This document shows, in pieces, positions 5,322-6,671 of a stretch of 6,671 nt of DNA. Both the position numbers and the translations under genes were made by a program. The notes beneath the pieces were generated by a model, which did no database searches, had not been told where the DNA came from, and saw only the letters and a list, made by a program, of their open reading frames with translations. Every line of letters starts with the position of its first letter. The first letter of the stretch is position 1. The stretch is taken from positions 1-6,671 of the forward strand of contig JAQCJS010000055.1 in assembly GCA_027592975.1 (NCBI GenBank), given 5' to 3'. The stretch is from Chloroflexota bacterium. GTDB taxonomy: Bacteria > Chloroflexota > Dehalococcoidia > UBA2979.

Positions 5322-6671
5322 ATGACGAACCCCGAGGGCGGCGCGGGCGGATCGAGCAAGCTCTGGGGCGGGCGCTTCAGCGGCGAGATGTCGGAGATCG
5401 TCGAGCGCTTCAACGCCTCGATCGACTTCGACCGGCGGCTGTACCGCGAGGACATCGCCGGGTCGATCGCGCACGCGCACATGCTCGCTGCGCAGGGGAT
5501 CATCGCGACCGAGGACTCCGAGGCGATCGAACGCGGCCTGCTGGAGATCCGCGCGGAGATCGACGCGGGGACGTTCGAGTTCCGCCTCGACCGCGAGGAC
5601 ATCCACCTGAACATCGAGGCCGCGCTGACGGAGCGCATCGGCGATGCTGGGCGGCGTCTGCACACGGGCCGGTCGCGCAACGACCAGGTCGCCACGGACA
5701 CCCGGCTGTTCACGCGCGCCGCCTGCGACGAGACGATCGAGGCGCTCCGCGACCTGCGCCTCGCGCTCCTCGACCTCGCGGAGCGCGAGGCGGGCACGGT
5801 GATCCCCGGGTACACGCACCTGCAGCGCGCGCAGCCGATCCTGCTGGCGCACCACCTCCAGGCCTACGAGGCGATGTTCACACGCGACACGGAGCGCTTC
5901 GTGCAGACGCGCGCGCGCGTGAACGTGCTGCCGCTCGGCTCCGGCGCGCTCGCCGGCGTGACGTACCCCCTCGACCGCTCGATGGTCGCGCGGGAGCTCG
6001 GCTTCGACGCGATCAGCGAGAACTCGCTCGACGCCGTGTCGGATCGCGACTTCGTGGTGGACTTCCACTCCGCCTCGGCGATGGCGATGGTGCACCTCTC
6101 CCGGCTGGCCGAGGAGATCATCCTGTGGTCCACGGCGGAGTTCGGCTTCGCGCGCATGGACGATGCCTTCTCGACCGGATCCAGCATCATGCCGCAGAAG
6201 AAGAACCCGGACGTCGCCGAGCTGAGCCGAGGCAAGAGCGCCCGCGTCATCGGCAACCTGGTGCAGGCGCTCACGCTGCTCAAGGGCCAGCCGCTCGCCT
6301 ACAACAAGGACAACCAGGAGGACAAGGAGTCGCTGTTCGATAGCGTCGACACCGTCCTCATCACCCTCCGCGTGGTCGCCGCGATGCTGCCGACGATGAC
6401 GTTCGACGGCGCACGCGGCGCCGAGGCGGCCGTCGCGAACTTCGCGCTCGCCACGGACGTCGCGGACTATCTCGCGAAGCGGGGCGTGCCCTTCCGCGAC
6501 GCGCATGAGGCCGTCGGATCGCTGGTCGCGCGCTGCGAGCGCGAGGGGCGCACGTTCACCGACCTGTCGCTGGCCGAGTACCAGGCCGCGCACCCGGCGT
6601 TCGAGGCGGACGTGCTCTCGATCGACCTCGCCGCCTCGCTCGCCGCACGCGACGTGCCGGGCGGCACCGCG
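5322..6671 (+). CDS. argH: Argininosuccinate lyase (3' partial, nearly complete)
   Basis: Cytoplasmic lyase that splits argininosuccinate into arginine and fumarate, the last step of the pathway; the family forms homotetramers. The frame is open to the window edge and gives 450 residues. Family members are about 455-480 residues long, and the visible end DVPGGTA is a near-C-terminal motif, so only about 10-25 residues should be missing. A short Gly/Ser-rich N-terminus precedes KLWGGRFSGE (13-22). Motifs: HTGRSRNDQVATD (114-126), GYTHLQRAQP (163-172, with T165 and H166 at the active site), NSLDAVSDRDF (234-244), and the fumarase/aspartase-superfamily signature GSSIMPQKKNPD (286-297) with the catalytic-loop serine (S287/S288). 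N331 in YNKDNQEDKE replaces a residue that is usually hydrophobic. The start at 5322 is fixed by the GGAG 7 bases upstream and the 4-base gap from argG. Confidence 0.97.
   Translation, partial: MTNPEGGAGGSSKLWGGRFSGEMSEIVERFNASIDFDRRLYREDIAGSIAHAHMLAAQGIIATEDSEAIERGLLEIRAEIDAGTFEFRLDREDIHLNIEAALTERIGDAGRRLHTGRSRNDQVATDTRLFTRAACDETIEALRDLRLALLDLAEREAGTVIPGYTHLQRAQPILLAHHLQAYEAMFTRDTERFVQTRARVNVLPLGSGALAGVTYPLDRSMVARELGFDAISENSLDAVSDRDFVVDFHSASAMAMVHLSRLAEEIILWSTAEFGFARMDDAFSTGSSIMPQKKNPDVAELSRGKSARVIGNLVQALTLLKGQPLAYNKDNQEDKESLFDSVDTVLITLRVVAAMLPTMTFDGARGAEAAVANFALATDVADYLAKRGVPFRDAHEAVGSLVARCEREGRTFTDLSLAEYQAAHPAFEADVLSIDLAASLAARDVPGGTA

Noticed and set aside
5223..6593. 456-codon open frame on the minus strand opposite argH
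   Set aside because: Its product is rich in Arg, Ala, Val and His without any recognisable domain, and it lies fully opposite argH and the end of argG, whose motifs are unmistakable. Long antisense frames are expected in GC-rich genes.

Overview
The window is a high-GC, densely coded bacterial segment in which every credible gene lies on the + strand. The order is: the 3' end of an unidentified coiled-coil protein, argD (acetylornithine aminotransferase), a large multi-domain membrane histidine kinase, argG (argininosuccinate synthase) and argH (argininosuccinate lyase, cut by the window end). The ArgG and ArgH sequences look like those of Chloroflexota (Dehalococcoidia/Thermomicrobia-type bacteria). 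That placement is an impression from the protein sequences, not the result of a search, and should be held loosely.

Layout: 2-130 is the tail of a Gln-rich coiled-coil protein. After a 17-20 base gap carrying a strong Shine-Dalgarno, argD runs to 1341. A 34-base gap leads to a GTG-started 880-residue kinase (1376-4018). Its domains run: membrane segment, extracytoplasmic Cache-like sensor, membrane segment, HAMP, coiled coil, GAF-like, PAS, HisKA, HATPase_c. A 60-base gap, the longest in the window, precedes argG (4079-5317) and may carry a promoter. argH follows after only 4 bases, with its ribosome binding site inside the end of argG, and stays open to the last base at 450 residues, probably about 10-25 residues short of its end.

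How they work together: ArgD makes N-acetylornithine in the middle of arginine biosynthesis. ArgG and ArgH carry out the last two steps, citrulline to argininosuccinate to arginine plus fumarate. argF (ornithine carbamoyltransferase), which joins these halves and often lies between argD and argG, is absent here. The histidine kinase sits in that place with no response regulator beside it. All spacings fit co-transcription, though argG-argH may also have its own promoter.

The three Arg enzymes are ordinary, intact housekeeping genes. The only real oddity is the sensor kinase inside the arginine cluster. I see no mobile element, CRISPR array, RNA gene or long repeat, and no clear sign of a wholly new system. 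There is no gene-free stretch longer than 60 bases.
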